A stretch of 64,000 bases of DNA, taken from the NCBI GenBank assembly GCA_963783095.1, contig CAWAMR010000002.1, positions 1 through 64,000 on the forward strand, written 5' to 3'. Below are positions 42,808-50,696 of this stretch, one piece after another (within the stretch, counting starts at the first letter, position 1; every line of letters begins with the position of its first letter). A program made the position numbers and the translations under genes. Below the pieces are notes generated by a model. That model saw only the letters and a program-made list of their open reading frames with translations, searched no databases and was not told the DNA's origin. This DNA comes from CAWAMR01 sp963783095 (GTDB taxonomy: Bacteria; Planctomycetota; Planctomycetia; Gemmatales; Gemmataceae).

Positions 42808-43836
42808 CTATTCCTGGATTTTGACCATCGCCTTGACAACACCCGTTTCGGGTCGCAGCCAGCTCGGAAATTCTGCGATCATTTCTTTGAAATCGGCCCG
42901 GTGCGTGATCCAGGGTTGTGTATTGATTTGGCCGTTCTCGATGAGCTGAATGATTCGCGCGAAGTCGGCAGAAAGCGCATTACGGCTCGCCAGCAGCGTC
43001 ATTTCCCGGCGGTGCATGAGCGGATGACCGAAACTGATCTCCTGGGTAGTGATGCCGACAAAGACCAATCTCCCGGCGAAGCCAACATAGTTCAAAGCGT
43101 TTGCCATCGACTTGTTGTTTCCGGTTGCGTCGATCACGACGTTGCCGAGTTTGCCGCCCGTCAATTCCGCGAAAGTCTTCAGTTCCTCGCCGTCACCCTT
43201 GGCCAAAATCGTATCGGTGATGCCCATGCGCTCGCGGACAAATGCCAGTCTTTGCGCATTGATGTCCATCACCATCGTTCTTGCGCCGGTGAGTTTTGCA
43301 AACTCGACGACACTTAAACCGATTGGCCCTGCACCGATAACGAGGATTTGCTCATCCGGTTTCGGGTTGGCACGGTTGATGGCATGGCAGCCGATTGCGA
43401 GCGTTTCAACCAATGCCAGTTGTTCAAAGGAAAGTTTCGCTGAAATATGCAGCTTGCGAGCGGGAACCGTGAATAACGCTCGTAGCCCGCCATCGCAATG
43501 AACTCCCAGCGTCTGGTGATTTTCACAGCAGTTCGTGTATCCGCGCACGCACGAATAGCATTTTTGACAGTTAATGTAAGGCTCAACGGAGCAGTGGTCG
43601 CCGGGCTTGACGTTCTTGACGTCCGTGCCCACGGCGATGACTTCGATGCCCAGTTCATGGCCGGGAATACGCGGATAACTGAAGAACGGCATCTTGCCGA
43701 GGTAGCCGGAAAAATCGGTTCCGCAAATGCCGACGCGATGCACGCGGACCACAGCTTCACCGGGGCCTGGCTGGGGAGGTTCGGGAACATCAATGATGCG
43801 GAAGTTTTCGGGTCGTTCCAGTTGAATCGCTTGCAT
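42808..43836 (-). CDS. Zinc-dependent sugar/polyol dehydrogenase (MDR family)
   Basis: A 342-residue medium-chain dehydrogenase. The catalytic-zinc site is GICGTDFSGYL and GHELGIEVI; the structural zinc site is the four-cysteine run CQKCYSCVRGYTNCC. The NAD-binding motif is VIGAGPIGLSVVEFA followed by an acidic MDINAQR, which favours NAD. It is closest in layout to L-galactonate/sorbitol-type dehydrogenases, so the substrate is probably a sugar acid or polyol. It shares strand with the isomerase/epimerase at 41549 and could act in the same pathway. Confidence 0.92.
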   Translation of the reverse strand: MQAIQLERPENFRIIDVPEPPQPGPGEAVVRVHRVGICGTDFSGYLGKMPFFSYPRIPGHELGIEVIAVGTDVKNVKPGDHCSVEPYINCQKCYSCVRGYTNCCENHQTLGVHCDGGLRALFTVPARKLHISAKLSFEQLALVETLAIGCHAINRANPKPDEQILVIGAGPIGLSVVEFAKLTGARTMVMDINAQRLAFVRERMGITDTILAKGDGEELKTFAELTGGKLGNVVIDATGNNKSMANALNYVGFAGRLVFVGITTQEISFGHPLMHRREMTLLASRNALSADFARIIQLIENGQINTQPWITHRADFKEMIAEFPSWLRPETGVVKAMVKIQE

Positions 43837-43925
43837 GTGGAGAGGCCTTTCAAGTCAAGACCAATGTGAGCAAACCTTCGGTTCGGTGCATAGCCGCGAT
43901 GGATGATTGCGAAGTTCTTAACGCT

Positions 43926-44174
43926 CTACATTCGCGGGCGAATGATTTGCTGTTCAAGCTGCTCAATTCGTTCTCGCAATTGTCTTAATTGTCGCGACGA
44001 CGTGAGGCAAATTCCGCCGCAAGTAATGGCCAAGTAACCAAGCAGGCCCATGCCCAGCATCAAGAGTATTCCAACTACACCTTCGTCTTTTGCCACGATT
44101 GCCAAGATAACAGCAAGCACCGCACAGATCAAGAAACAGAAGGATTCATGCCGAAGCAGCTTCTCGTTATCCAT
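43926..44174 (-). CDS. Small membrane protein with C-terminal coiled coil
   Basis: An 82-residue protein with two hydrophobic segments (SFCFLICAVLAVILAIV and GVVGILLMLGMGLLGYLAIT) and a C-terminal heptad-like helix (LRQLRERIEQLEQQI). Predicted to be inner membrane, with the coiled coil in the cytoplasm. No family recognised. Same strand as its neighbours with 41 bases to the next upstream gene. Confidence 0.65.
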   Translation of the reverse strand: MDNEKLLRHESFCFLICAVLAVILAIVAKDEGVVGILLMLGMGLLGYLAITCGGICLTSSRQLRQLRERIEQLEQQIIRPRM

Positions 44175-44215
44175 CGGGTGAACTCCAAGTGTTTATTTCG
44201 TAGTGAAGCACAGTA

Positions 44216-44644
44216 TCAGTTCCGGATTGGTCCCCAGAATTCCTCTTTGGAGGGGACGGCATTTTTTCGACGGACCATATATCTCTCGAATTCATTCCCC
44301 GTCTCAGCCAGCTTCTCGCACTCTTCCGCTGTGAGCAGCGAAATGATCGCCATCGTCATGGCGTTTTCGATGCTTCTTTCAGAGGTATCGACAAATCCCT
44401 CCGCAGTTTTCAGATCCCTGATCACTGCCTGGCGCTGTTCGATGAGACCGGGAACTACGGATCTATCACCGAGCAAAGCAAGCGACCTCGCTGCTTCATA
44501 AGCTACGGCAAAGACCTTATCGCGAACTGCTTGGAGAAGCGACTGAAGAACTTCTGGACTAACAATGTGGACGCTGCCGAGTTCGTGAACTGCCTGGAGT
44601 CGTTCCCGCCAGTCAGCAGACTTAATCAGTTTGGGAATGCTCAT
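44216..44644 (-). CDS. HEAT-repeat-like protein
   Basis: The start at 44644 avoids overlap with the upstream gene and gives 142 residues. The sequence WRERLQAVHELGSVHIVSPE and VLQSLLQAVRDKVFAVAYEA, then RSLALLGDRSVVPGLIEQ, shows two to three HEAT-type helix pairs. Such domains bind proteins or phycobilin lyase-like partners; the role here is unknown. It is probably co-transcribed with the gene at 44676. Confidence 0.7.
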   Translation of the reverse strand: MSIPKLIKSADWRERLQAVHELGSVHIVSPEVLQSLLQAVRDKVFAVAYEAARSLALLGDRSVVPGLIEQRQAVIRDLKTAEGFVDTSERSIENAMTMAIISLLTAEECEKLAETGNEFERYMVRRKNAVPSKEEFWGPIRN

Positions 44645-44675
44645 TCTATTTCCCCCCGAACACAGACTGGTGCCA

Positions 44676-45320
44676 TCACCAACCCTTATTAACGACATAG
44701 GGCGGGCCGTTCTGAGGCATGGGATCGTTCAACATGGCGATCTCCATCTCAAAATTATAGGCGATCCATCCTTTGACGTCTTTTCCAGAGACTGCCACGG
44801 CGTAAAAGTTGGCGAGATATTCATAGGGGAAGTAGTTTGGGTTCGCGCCTTTTAACATGTCCGCCCCAGGGACATCTGATTGTATGGCGAACTTCCCGTT
44901 TGGGTCAATGTATACATACACGGCCATCCCACTGTCATCCCGATCATTCTCATTTGCCGCACCAGTTTTCCCCAGCCATCCGCGACCCGATGAAAATGCT
45001 TTTGCCCTGCCGCCAACCCAAGAAGTTCGACTGATCCATCGTTTAAACTCGCAACGGTTCAAGTTGTCGCCACGCCATAAAACCATTAGCGAATAGCGAT
45101 ACTCTCCTTTGTTGGGATCACCGTTTGGGTTATTCGTTGGTCCAAGGATATTTGGATCCGCCTGACTTTGGAGACCTCCGGAGAAAATTGCCGGAAAAGT
45201 TACTCCCATAACCGCATTTTGACCTTTGTTCGTCAGCAACTCCACGGAAGTAATAGTACAACAAAGCGATGGTTGCGATGGTTGTAGTGCATCACCTGCC
45301 GATTGTAGCATGGTGTTCAC
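44676..45320 (-). CDS. Hypothetical protein
   Basis: A 214-residue protein without a recognised family. It is rich in Asn, Gly, Pro and aromatic residues (DPNILGPTNNPNGDPNKGEY, WLGKTGAANENDRDDSGMAV, YFPYEYLANFYAVAVSG) and looks beta-rich, as a surface or effector-like protein would. It has no signal peptide at the chosen start. The start lies at the very edge of the degenerate repeat array, so the true N-terminus may have been replaced. Confidence 0.55.
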   Translation of the reverse strand: MNTMLQSAGDALQPSQPSLCCTITSVELLTNKGQNAVMGVTFPAIFSGGLQSQADPNILGPTNNPNGDPNKGEYRYSLMVLWRGDNLNRCEFKRWISRTSWVGGRAKAFSSGRGWLGKTGAANENDRDDSGMAVYVYIDPNGKFAIQSDVPGADMLKGANPNYFPYEYLANFYAVAVSGKDVKGWIAYNFEMEIAMLNDPMPQNGPPYVVNKGW

Positions 45321-46135
45321 AGCCTCATTGGTTTGGTTATTCAGTCATTTATGCGCAAGCCAGTTTTTTTAGCAATCTGCAGCGTCACGTTCACAGTCTC
45401 GTTTGTTTTGTTATTCAATCGTTGATCCCCAATCGAAATTGTGTAGCAACTCTTGTAGTACTACATTTGCACTTAATTCGCTCGTTCGCATTTACGATCA
45501 TTGTCGTGCAACCCGATTTTTGTAGCAATCTGTAGCACGCGATTCACATAATCGTTTGTTTAGTTATCTAATCGTTGATCCGAAATCCAATTTTTGTAGC
45601 AATTTGTAGCACGACATTAGTATATTCGTTTGTTCGTATTTGCCGTCATCGACGCACAACACTCATTTTTGCAGCAATTTGTAGCATCGCGTTCACATAA
45701 TCGCTTGTTTGGTTATCTAATCGTTGATCCGAAATCCAATTCGTTAGTTCGTATTTTCTATCTTCGACGTACAAACCGATTCTTGTAACAATTTGTAGCG
45801 TCCGCGCCGATGCTCGGGCCCTCATCTGAAAGTAACTTCGCCAGAATATCAAATCAATAACCGTTGGATTGAGGCGAAGTTTCTTGGAAGCATCGCGTTC
45901 ACAGCCTCGTTTGTTTGGTTATTCAATCGTTGATCCGCAATCGAAATTGTGTAGCAATTTGTAACACGCCATTCGTAAATTTGTTCGTTCGTATTTTTGT
46001 TAATTTATGCACAAACCGTTTCTTGTAGCAATTTGCAGCAAGCCAGCCCGATGGAGGGGCTCCATTCACCAAAGAACTTCGTCAGTGTATCAAATCGATA
46101 ATCGTTTGATCCAGTGCCGCGTTCTTTGGAAGCAA
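45316..46135. repeat. AT-rich degenerate repeat array, non-coding
   Basis: At least five copies of TTCACA...GTTTGGTTATYYAATCGTTG occur at about 45316, 45390, 45543, 45692 and 45899. They alternate with TTGTAGCAATTTGTAGCACG words and TTCGTTCGTATTT words. A further block (TATCAAATCRATAAYCGTT near its centre) occurs at about 45808-45892 and 46048-46134, so the last two units form a higher-order repeat of about 240 bp. No long frame crosses the array. Confidence 0.85.
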
Positions 46136-46166
46136 TTTGTTCACTCTCGCGATGCTCCCGTTCCAC

Positions 46167-46228
46167 GTAGCCGCGTTCACGGAGAACGCGGGAGGCCCCA
46201 CCCCCGCGTTCTGCGCGAACGCGGCTAC
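46167..46228. repeat. 26-bp inverted repeat (GTAGCCGCGTTC family)
   Basis: Arms at 46167-46192 and 46203-46228 pair with two mismatches around a 10-base loop. It lies just right of the repeat array, in a gene-free stretch of about 1.15 kb between 45321 and 46477. Confidence 0.9.
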
Positions 46229-46477
46229 ACGAACAGGCCTGCCGAACTGTGCAGTCAAACGGGAACAGCAACCCGCAGTCGGCGAGCGACCTGTCCGGCC
46301 TTTCAGGAAGTGGGTCATCTTGAGGGGCCGCTCGTTGTTGTCCGGTCCACACAATTGTATTTTCTTTCACATTCTATAATATACTATAAACTTGTTCAAA
46401 ATGCGAGAAGAAATGTTCCAAAAGAATGAGACTTCTCACCGAACGCGGCAAGTGTCGCGCTCCGTGAGGGCTTGGCG

Positions 46478-47206
46478 TCACTGCAAAATCAAATCAATCA
46501 CTTCACCCTTGCCCGCCACCTCGATAATCAACGGCGAAGTCTGCGTACTCCGATAGCGTTCGGGCAGCATCAATTTGTTTTCTCGGATTCGTTCCAGCAA
46601 GACCGTGTACTTGCCGGGCCGCATTTTTCTGACCATGAACAGCCCATCCGAGTTGGTCTTCGTCTCATATATTTGCGGCTCGGCTCTTTCGCGCGAGACA
46701 AACATCAACTCGACATCGGCCAGGGGCGCACCTTTCCAGTGTACCGCGCCGCCCATTCCATCCAGTGGCGGCTTGAACTTCACCGGCTCCTTTGCCATAG
46801 GTGGTTCCAGGTTCTGTTCGCGCGGCGGAACGGTCAGAAGTTCGCCGGAGCCGGTCGGCTTGATGCGTTTTCGGAGGTTGTCGATCACCTCGTGCAAGGA
46901 ATACGCTTTCATCGCGGGAGTCGATAGTTTTTCCGCTGCGTCCATGCCATCATCGATGAATTTTTGATCGCCCGGCCGATGGGCCAGGAGTGCGCGAGCC
47001 GTCAGCAATGTGCCTTGAAACATGCGATAAGTGCCGGCGCGATCGCCGGTATCGTAAAGATCCGCGCCGCGGTTGTGGATTTCGCGCAGAACATCGTATA
47101 GTTGACGGTCAACCTCTTTTGCATCGGATTTGGGATCGGCGGCCTGCAAAGGGTCCGATCCAACGATCGAAATTGCCAGCACCAAACTTGCTTTTATGAA
47201 GCGCAT
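46478..47206 (-). CDS. Secreted protein with carboxypeptidase-regulatory-like domain
   Basis: A 242-residue protein with a signal peptide (MRFIKASLVLAISIVGSDPL...A). The first 110 mature residues are helical (LYDVLREIHNRGADLYDTG, MFQGTLLTARALLAHRPGD). The C-terminal 90 residues are a beta-sandwich of the CarboxypepD_reg type (AVHWKGAPLADVELMFVSRE, TKTNSDGLFMVRKMRPGKYT). A Pro-rich linker separates them. It is periplasmic or surface-bound; no catalytic site is expected. It lies 88 bases downstream of the glycan operon on the same strand and may belong to it. Confidence 0.75.
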   Translation of the reverse strand: MRFIKASLVLAISIVGSDPLQAADPKSDAKEVDRQLYDVLREIHNRGADLYDTGDRAGTYRMFQGTLLTARALLAHRPGDQKFIDDGMDAAEKLSTPAMKAYSLHEVIDNLRKRIKPTGSGELLTVPPREQNLEPPMAKEPVKFKPPLDGMGGAVHWKGAPLADVELMFVSRERAEPQIYETKTNSDGLFMVRKMRPGKYTVLLERIRENKLMLPERYRSTQTSPLIIEVAGKGEVIDLILQ

Positions 47207-47294
47207 AAGCCATCTCCTTCAGGATGTGGCAGATGGGTTTATGCTACCCCGAGCCGGGGCGCAGTGAAAGGGAATTTGCCCGGAACGCTCCGGT

Positions 47295-48272
47295 TCAAGC
47301 TGCTCGACGGGGAGCCTGTACCGTTCGATCCTGCGCCAGATTTCCTGTTTCCTTCAATACATAAACCGGTCGTCTCTTGACCTGTTCGTAGATTCGACCC
47401 ACATACTGTCCCACGATCCCCAACCCAAAAAGAATCGCTCCGCCAATCAAGTTCATGCCGCTCATCAGCAACCAGAAGTGGGTATTGATTTCGACCTCTC
47501 TGAGCGTTTGCAACAGCCAATAGCTGAAGCAGCCGCAGCCGACGATTGCCAGCAAGAACCCCAGATAGATTGCAAGATTCAGCGGCAACTGCGAGAACGA
47601 AAACATCCCATTCAGCCCAAGATTCAGTTGCTGGCGCAGGGTGTATTTGGACTGGCCGGCCACGCGCTTTCGAGGAGCAAAAACGACTTCTGCGGTCGGG
47701 AAGCCCAGCCACTGAACCATGCCGCGTATGAAGCGATGCGATTCGCTCATGGCGAGCAGACCCTGGAGGGCAGCACGGCTCATGAGCCGAAAGTCTGCCG
47801 CGGCCGGGCGAATTTCGGTTCGGCTCAACTGTCGCATCAACGTATAGAAAGCCTTTGAACTGAACCGCTTGAACCAGCTCAGTTCCGGATCTTCCTGGCG
47901 GATGGTGATGACGACTTCCGCTCCCTGTTTCCATTTTGCCAGAAGTTGCGGAATGACTTCGGGCGGGTGTTGAAGATCGGAATCCATCATGATCACGAGA
48001 TCGCCCTGCGCATGTTCCAGGCCGGCGGTCAAGGCCGCCTGATGGCCGAAGTTACGGCTCAAGGAAACATAGCGCACGCGCGCATCTTCCGCAGCCAGCC
48101 GGCGCAGCAGCGACAGTGTGCCATCTCTCGATCCGTCGTCGGAGTAGAGGATTTCAAAGTCGTATTCCTGACTCAGAGCATCGAGAACTTTCAGGAGTTC
48201 CAGATGAAAATGCGGGATCGCATGTTCCTCCTGGTACGCCGGGCACACGATACTGAGTAGAGGTCGAGTCAT
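47295..48272 (-). CDS. GT2 polyprenyl-phosphate glycosyltransferase with two C-terminal membrane helices
   Basis: The start at 48272 overlaps the stop of the upstream gene as ATGA, indicating coupled translation. The 325-residue product has the GT-A fold: SIVCPAYQEEHAIPHF, ILYSDDGSRDGTLSLL, SRNFGHQAALTAGLEHA, and the metal-binding MDSDLQHPPE. QSKYTLRQQLNLGLNG precedes two transmembrane segments (NLAIYLGFLLAIVGCGCF and LIGGAILFGLGIVGQYVG). It matches the GtrB/DPM1-like group that moves a sugar from a nucleotide to undecaprenyl phosphate. The GT87 neighbour could use the product. Confidence 0.92.
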   Translation of the reverse strand: MTRPLLSIVCPAYQEEHAIPHFHLELLKVLDALSQEYDFEILYSDDGSRDGTLSLLRRLAAEDARVRYVSLSRNFGHQAALTAGLEHAQGDLVIMMDSDLQHPPEVIPQLLAKWKQGAEVVITIRQEDPELSWFKRFSSKAFYTLMRQLSRTEIRPAAADFRLMSRAALQGLLAMSESHRFIRGMVQWLGFPTAEVVFAPRKRVAGQSKYTLRQQLNLGLNGMFSFSQLPLNLAIYLGFLLAIVGCGCFSYWLLQTLREVEINTHFWLLMSGMNLIGGAILFGLGIVGQYVGRIYEQVKRRPVYVLKETGNLAQDRTVQAPRRAA

Positions 48273-49507
48273 GCGGCCTTCCCCGGCAAAAACAAATCCG
48301 ATTTCGGACGGAACGAGATGCCGGCCGGCTCCGACCGGCGTGGCTGCGTGAATGCCCGAGCGGACAGCGCCAACAACAGGATCAGCGCACCGAACGGCTG
48401 CGGGCCATACCCCTGTACGCGCGAGCCGAACGGGAAGATCACGACAAAAGCGCCCGACAATAGAAATGCCGAACCCAGGACATAAAGGGCACCAATCGAT
48501 CGGGGTACTTTGCGCTGCCAGGTTTCCAGCAGACACCAGGCCATCGTCGGAGCGAGCAGGATATAAGTGCAGGATTCGGTCGCCGGACCACACAGGGCCA
48601 TCCAGCAGCAGCCGAGCGCCATCGTGCCATTCAATAGTTCTCGGCGCGGCAGAGCCTGTCGGCGCATCCACAGACAACCCAGCGCGACCAGACCTGCGAA
48701 ACCAAGCTGAACGAGCATATAAGCAGATCGGTCGATGGGAAGTTTCCAGAGCCGGATCAACGTCCATAAATCCCTGTAACCCGTGCTCAAAGCCCACTGC
48801 GATCGATCGTCGTGAATCAAGTTGAACAGCCAGCGCGGATACTGGCGAGCGACATAGGAAGGATCTTGCAGGATGAACGGCAACCCCATTCCCACAGCCA
48901 GCAAGATGCTGAATCGTAGCGCAAAACCGATAGGCATCGCCAGCATCAACAGCATGCCCAGCGATAGCGGATAAAGCTTCAACAGACAGGCCAGCGTGAT
49001 CCCGGCCCCGGCCAGCCACCAGCGGTCGCGCGCAGCAGCGGCTATGCCAAGCAAGATTCCGCCCATCATGAAGACGTTGCTCTGCCCGTTGTTGAAGCTG
49101 CCGATGGAAAGCGGCAAGGCAAGTAAGATGATAGCGGCCTGTTCAGTGCCCGAAAGCTTTTCCGAACAAACGGCACGAAGCCAGTACGCCAAACCGGCGA
49201 TGAAAACCGCTGCGCCCAGCAGCCTCCAGAGAACCGAGCCAAGTCGTTCGGGAATGAAACTGAATGGAACCAGTGCTGCGTGAACAGTAGGGCTGTAGCG
49301 ACAGGTGTCGTTGAGGCGCTGGTAAAGCTCCTCGCCATCGTACCAGTTTCGGCCGGCTTCAAAGTAGGTTTGCACGCAGTTGTTGGACCGGAGCCAGATG
49401 ACGGTGCGCACTCCAACCACCGCAACGACAATCCCCCACACGACCCAGGCGCAGCGCAGACGATAGGCGTGGATCGATTCCGGCGTCGCGGATAATCTAC
49501 GCAGCAT
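48269..49507 (-). CDS. GT87 (DUF2029) polytopic glycosyltransferase
   Basis: A 412-residue membrane protein with about ten to twelve hydrophobic segments. The first loop carries FEAGRNWYDGEELYQRLNDT, matching the conserved Asp/Glu loop of GT-C enzymes. SFNNGQSNVFMMGG and LKLYPLSLGMLLML are typical of DUF2029. GT87 enzymes transfer mannose-like sugars from polyprenyl phosphate on the outer face of the membrane. It overlaps the GT2 gene (ATGA) and the YdjC gene (11 bases), so all three are one operon. The acceptor is unknown. Confidence 0.9.
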   Translation of the reverse strand: MLRRLSATPESIHAYRLRCAWVVWGIVVAVVGVRTVIWLRSNNCVQTYFEAGRNWYDGEELYQRLNDTCRYSPTVHAALVPFSFIPERLGSVLWRLLGAAVFIAGLAYWLRAVCSEKLSGTEQAAIILLALPLSIGSFNNGQSNVFMMGGILLGIAAAARDRWWLAGAGITLACLLKLYPLSLGMLLMLAMPIGFALRFSILLAVGMGLPFILQDPSYVARQYPRWLFNLIHDDRSQWALSTGYRDLWTLIRLWKLPIDRSAYMLVQLGFAGLVALGCLWMRRQALPRRELLNGTMALGCCWMALCGPATESCTYILLAPTMAWCLLETWQRKVPRSIGALYVLGSAFLLSGAFVVIFPFGSRVQGYGPQPFGALILLLALSARAFTQPRRSEPAGISFRPKSDLFLPGKAA

Positions 49508-50402
49508 GTCGAAGCCCTCCCCGCGATTCCGGACGAAGCAACTCCGATGCAGTGATCAGCGTAAATCCCACCGAACGGCACGCTTCGAGGAACTTGGCTT
49601 CCTTCAACATTCTCAATTCGGTGACTCGTCTTTTGAGTTGGCCGTCGCTGGGTGTGCAGTCGCGACCCAGGAGGGTCTCATCGTGGTAACCGGGATGCAC
49701 GGCAAACTCGACCACGTCTCCGGGAACATGCTTGAGCCAGCGCGCGTGGAATTCAGGATCTTCAACCCATTTGGGATCGGTAATACCTGCCAGGTAATCA
49801 TTTCCCAAAAGCCCCGCTTGCATCTGTCGCCGGGCCGACATTCTCCCCAGCGTGGAAAGGAACGTACGCTTGATTCGAGCGCCGGGAATTTTTCTCAGGC
49901 AACCCCACGATTCCCGGACTTGCCGCAGATAGGGACGAGCCTTGTGATTTTGCAATACTTCGATCAGGGCGCTGCTGACCAGTGGGAACACATGAATATG
50001 TTTGTGTCCGTTGATGAGATCGGGCGGATGGCCGACGAGGTCGCAACAGCGGCGATATTGCGCATCCAGTTCCGCGACGACATGCCGGTAATGGATTTGA
50101 CCCAAAACGATGCCGCTCATCCATTTTCCCAGAGGGAGCAACGATCCATCCTTGCCGACGATGCTGGATACTTGCCCAATCGGTGCCGTCGGCGCATCCA
50201 TCGTCAGGCAAGGATGCCAGCCCAAGTCGCCCGGAGTCCCCTGTCGATGCCAGAGCCGCACCGCTTCATCCGCATGCGGCGAATTGACCATCAAAACCGT
50301 GCCGGTGACGCTGCCGACGTGCATCAGCTCGCGGATGCCACGTGAGACTTCCGGTCCCATGCCATAATCGTCGGCCACTACGACCAGATAGCGCGACGCC
50401 AT
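49497..50402 (-). CDS. YdjC/ChbG-type carbohydrate deacetylase
   Basis: A 301-residue protein of the YdjC (ChbG/HpnK) family. Metal-binding and catalytic marks are VVADDYGMGPEVS, GDLGWHPCLT, NGHKHIHVFPLV and EFAVHPGYHDE. The family removes acetyl groups from diacetylchitobiose or, as HpnK, acts in hopanoid glycan synthesis. It is the first gene of the operon with the GT87 and GT2 transferases, so it probably deacetylates an N-acetyl sugar in a lipid-linked or surface glycan. Confidence 0.92.
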   Translation of the reverse strand: MASRYLVVVADDYGMGPEVSRGIRELMHVGSVTGTVLMVNSPHADEAVRLWHRQGTPGDLGWHPCLTMDAPTAPIGQVSSIVGKDGSLLPLGKWMSGIVLGQIHYRHVVAELDAQYRRCCDLVGHPPDLINGHKHIHVFPLVSSALIEVLQNHKARPYLRQVRESWGCLRKIPGARIKRTFLSTLGRMSARRQMQAGLLGNDYLAGITDPKWVEDPEFHARWLKHVPGDVVEFAVHPGYHDETLLGRDCTPSDGQLKRRVTELRMLKEAKFLEACRSVGFTLITASELLRPESRGGLRHAA

Positions 50403-50540
50403 ACAAAGCCTTTCCGACAGACTCGGGAAAATCGCTAGTCTCGAATCGAGTTATCGGAATAGAGAAGGTGGATACTTAAGCAGTTCCAAGTTCAAGGTTC
50501 CAAGTTCCAGGTTGAAGCGGTTGAAGCCCCGGCCGATTTT

Positions 50541-50696
50541 GCACAAAAACTCCAAATCACAATCAACAAATTCCAAACAACTTTCAACACGTAAACGAAG
50601 AGCAAACCTCAAAACGAGTCTGTGCCACGAGATAGGCTTCGTTTGGGATTTGGGATTTGTAATTTGTTTGGGATTTGGGATTTGTAATTTGGGGAT
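50541..50696. repeat. Low-complexity imperfect inverted repeat, copy 2
   Basis: It opens with GCACAAAAACTCCAAATCAC and ends in repeated GGGATTTGGGATTTGTAATT words, as in 13734-13901. Just left of it (about 50478-50515) is a run of TTCCAAGTTC words. It abuts the stop of the gene at 50697. Confidence 0.88.

Noticed and set aside
45316..46135. CRISPR array
   Set aside because: Repeat words are diverged, spacing is irregular (about 74-207 bases), there are no uniform spacers, and no cas genes are in the window.
47295..49019. 574-codon version of the GT2 gene
   Set aside because: The upstream 249 codons are a shadow frame of the GT87 gene. The ATG at 48272 overlaps that gene's stop and begins the GT-A fold.
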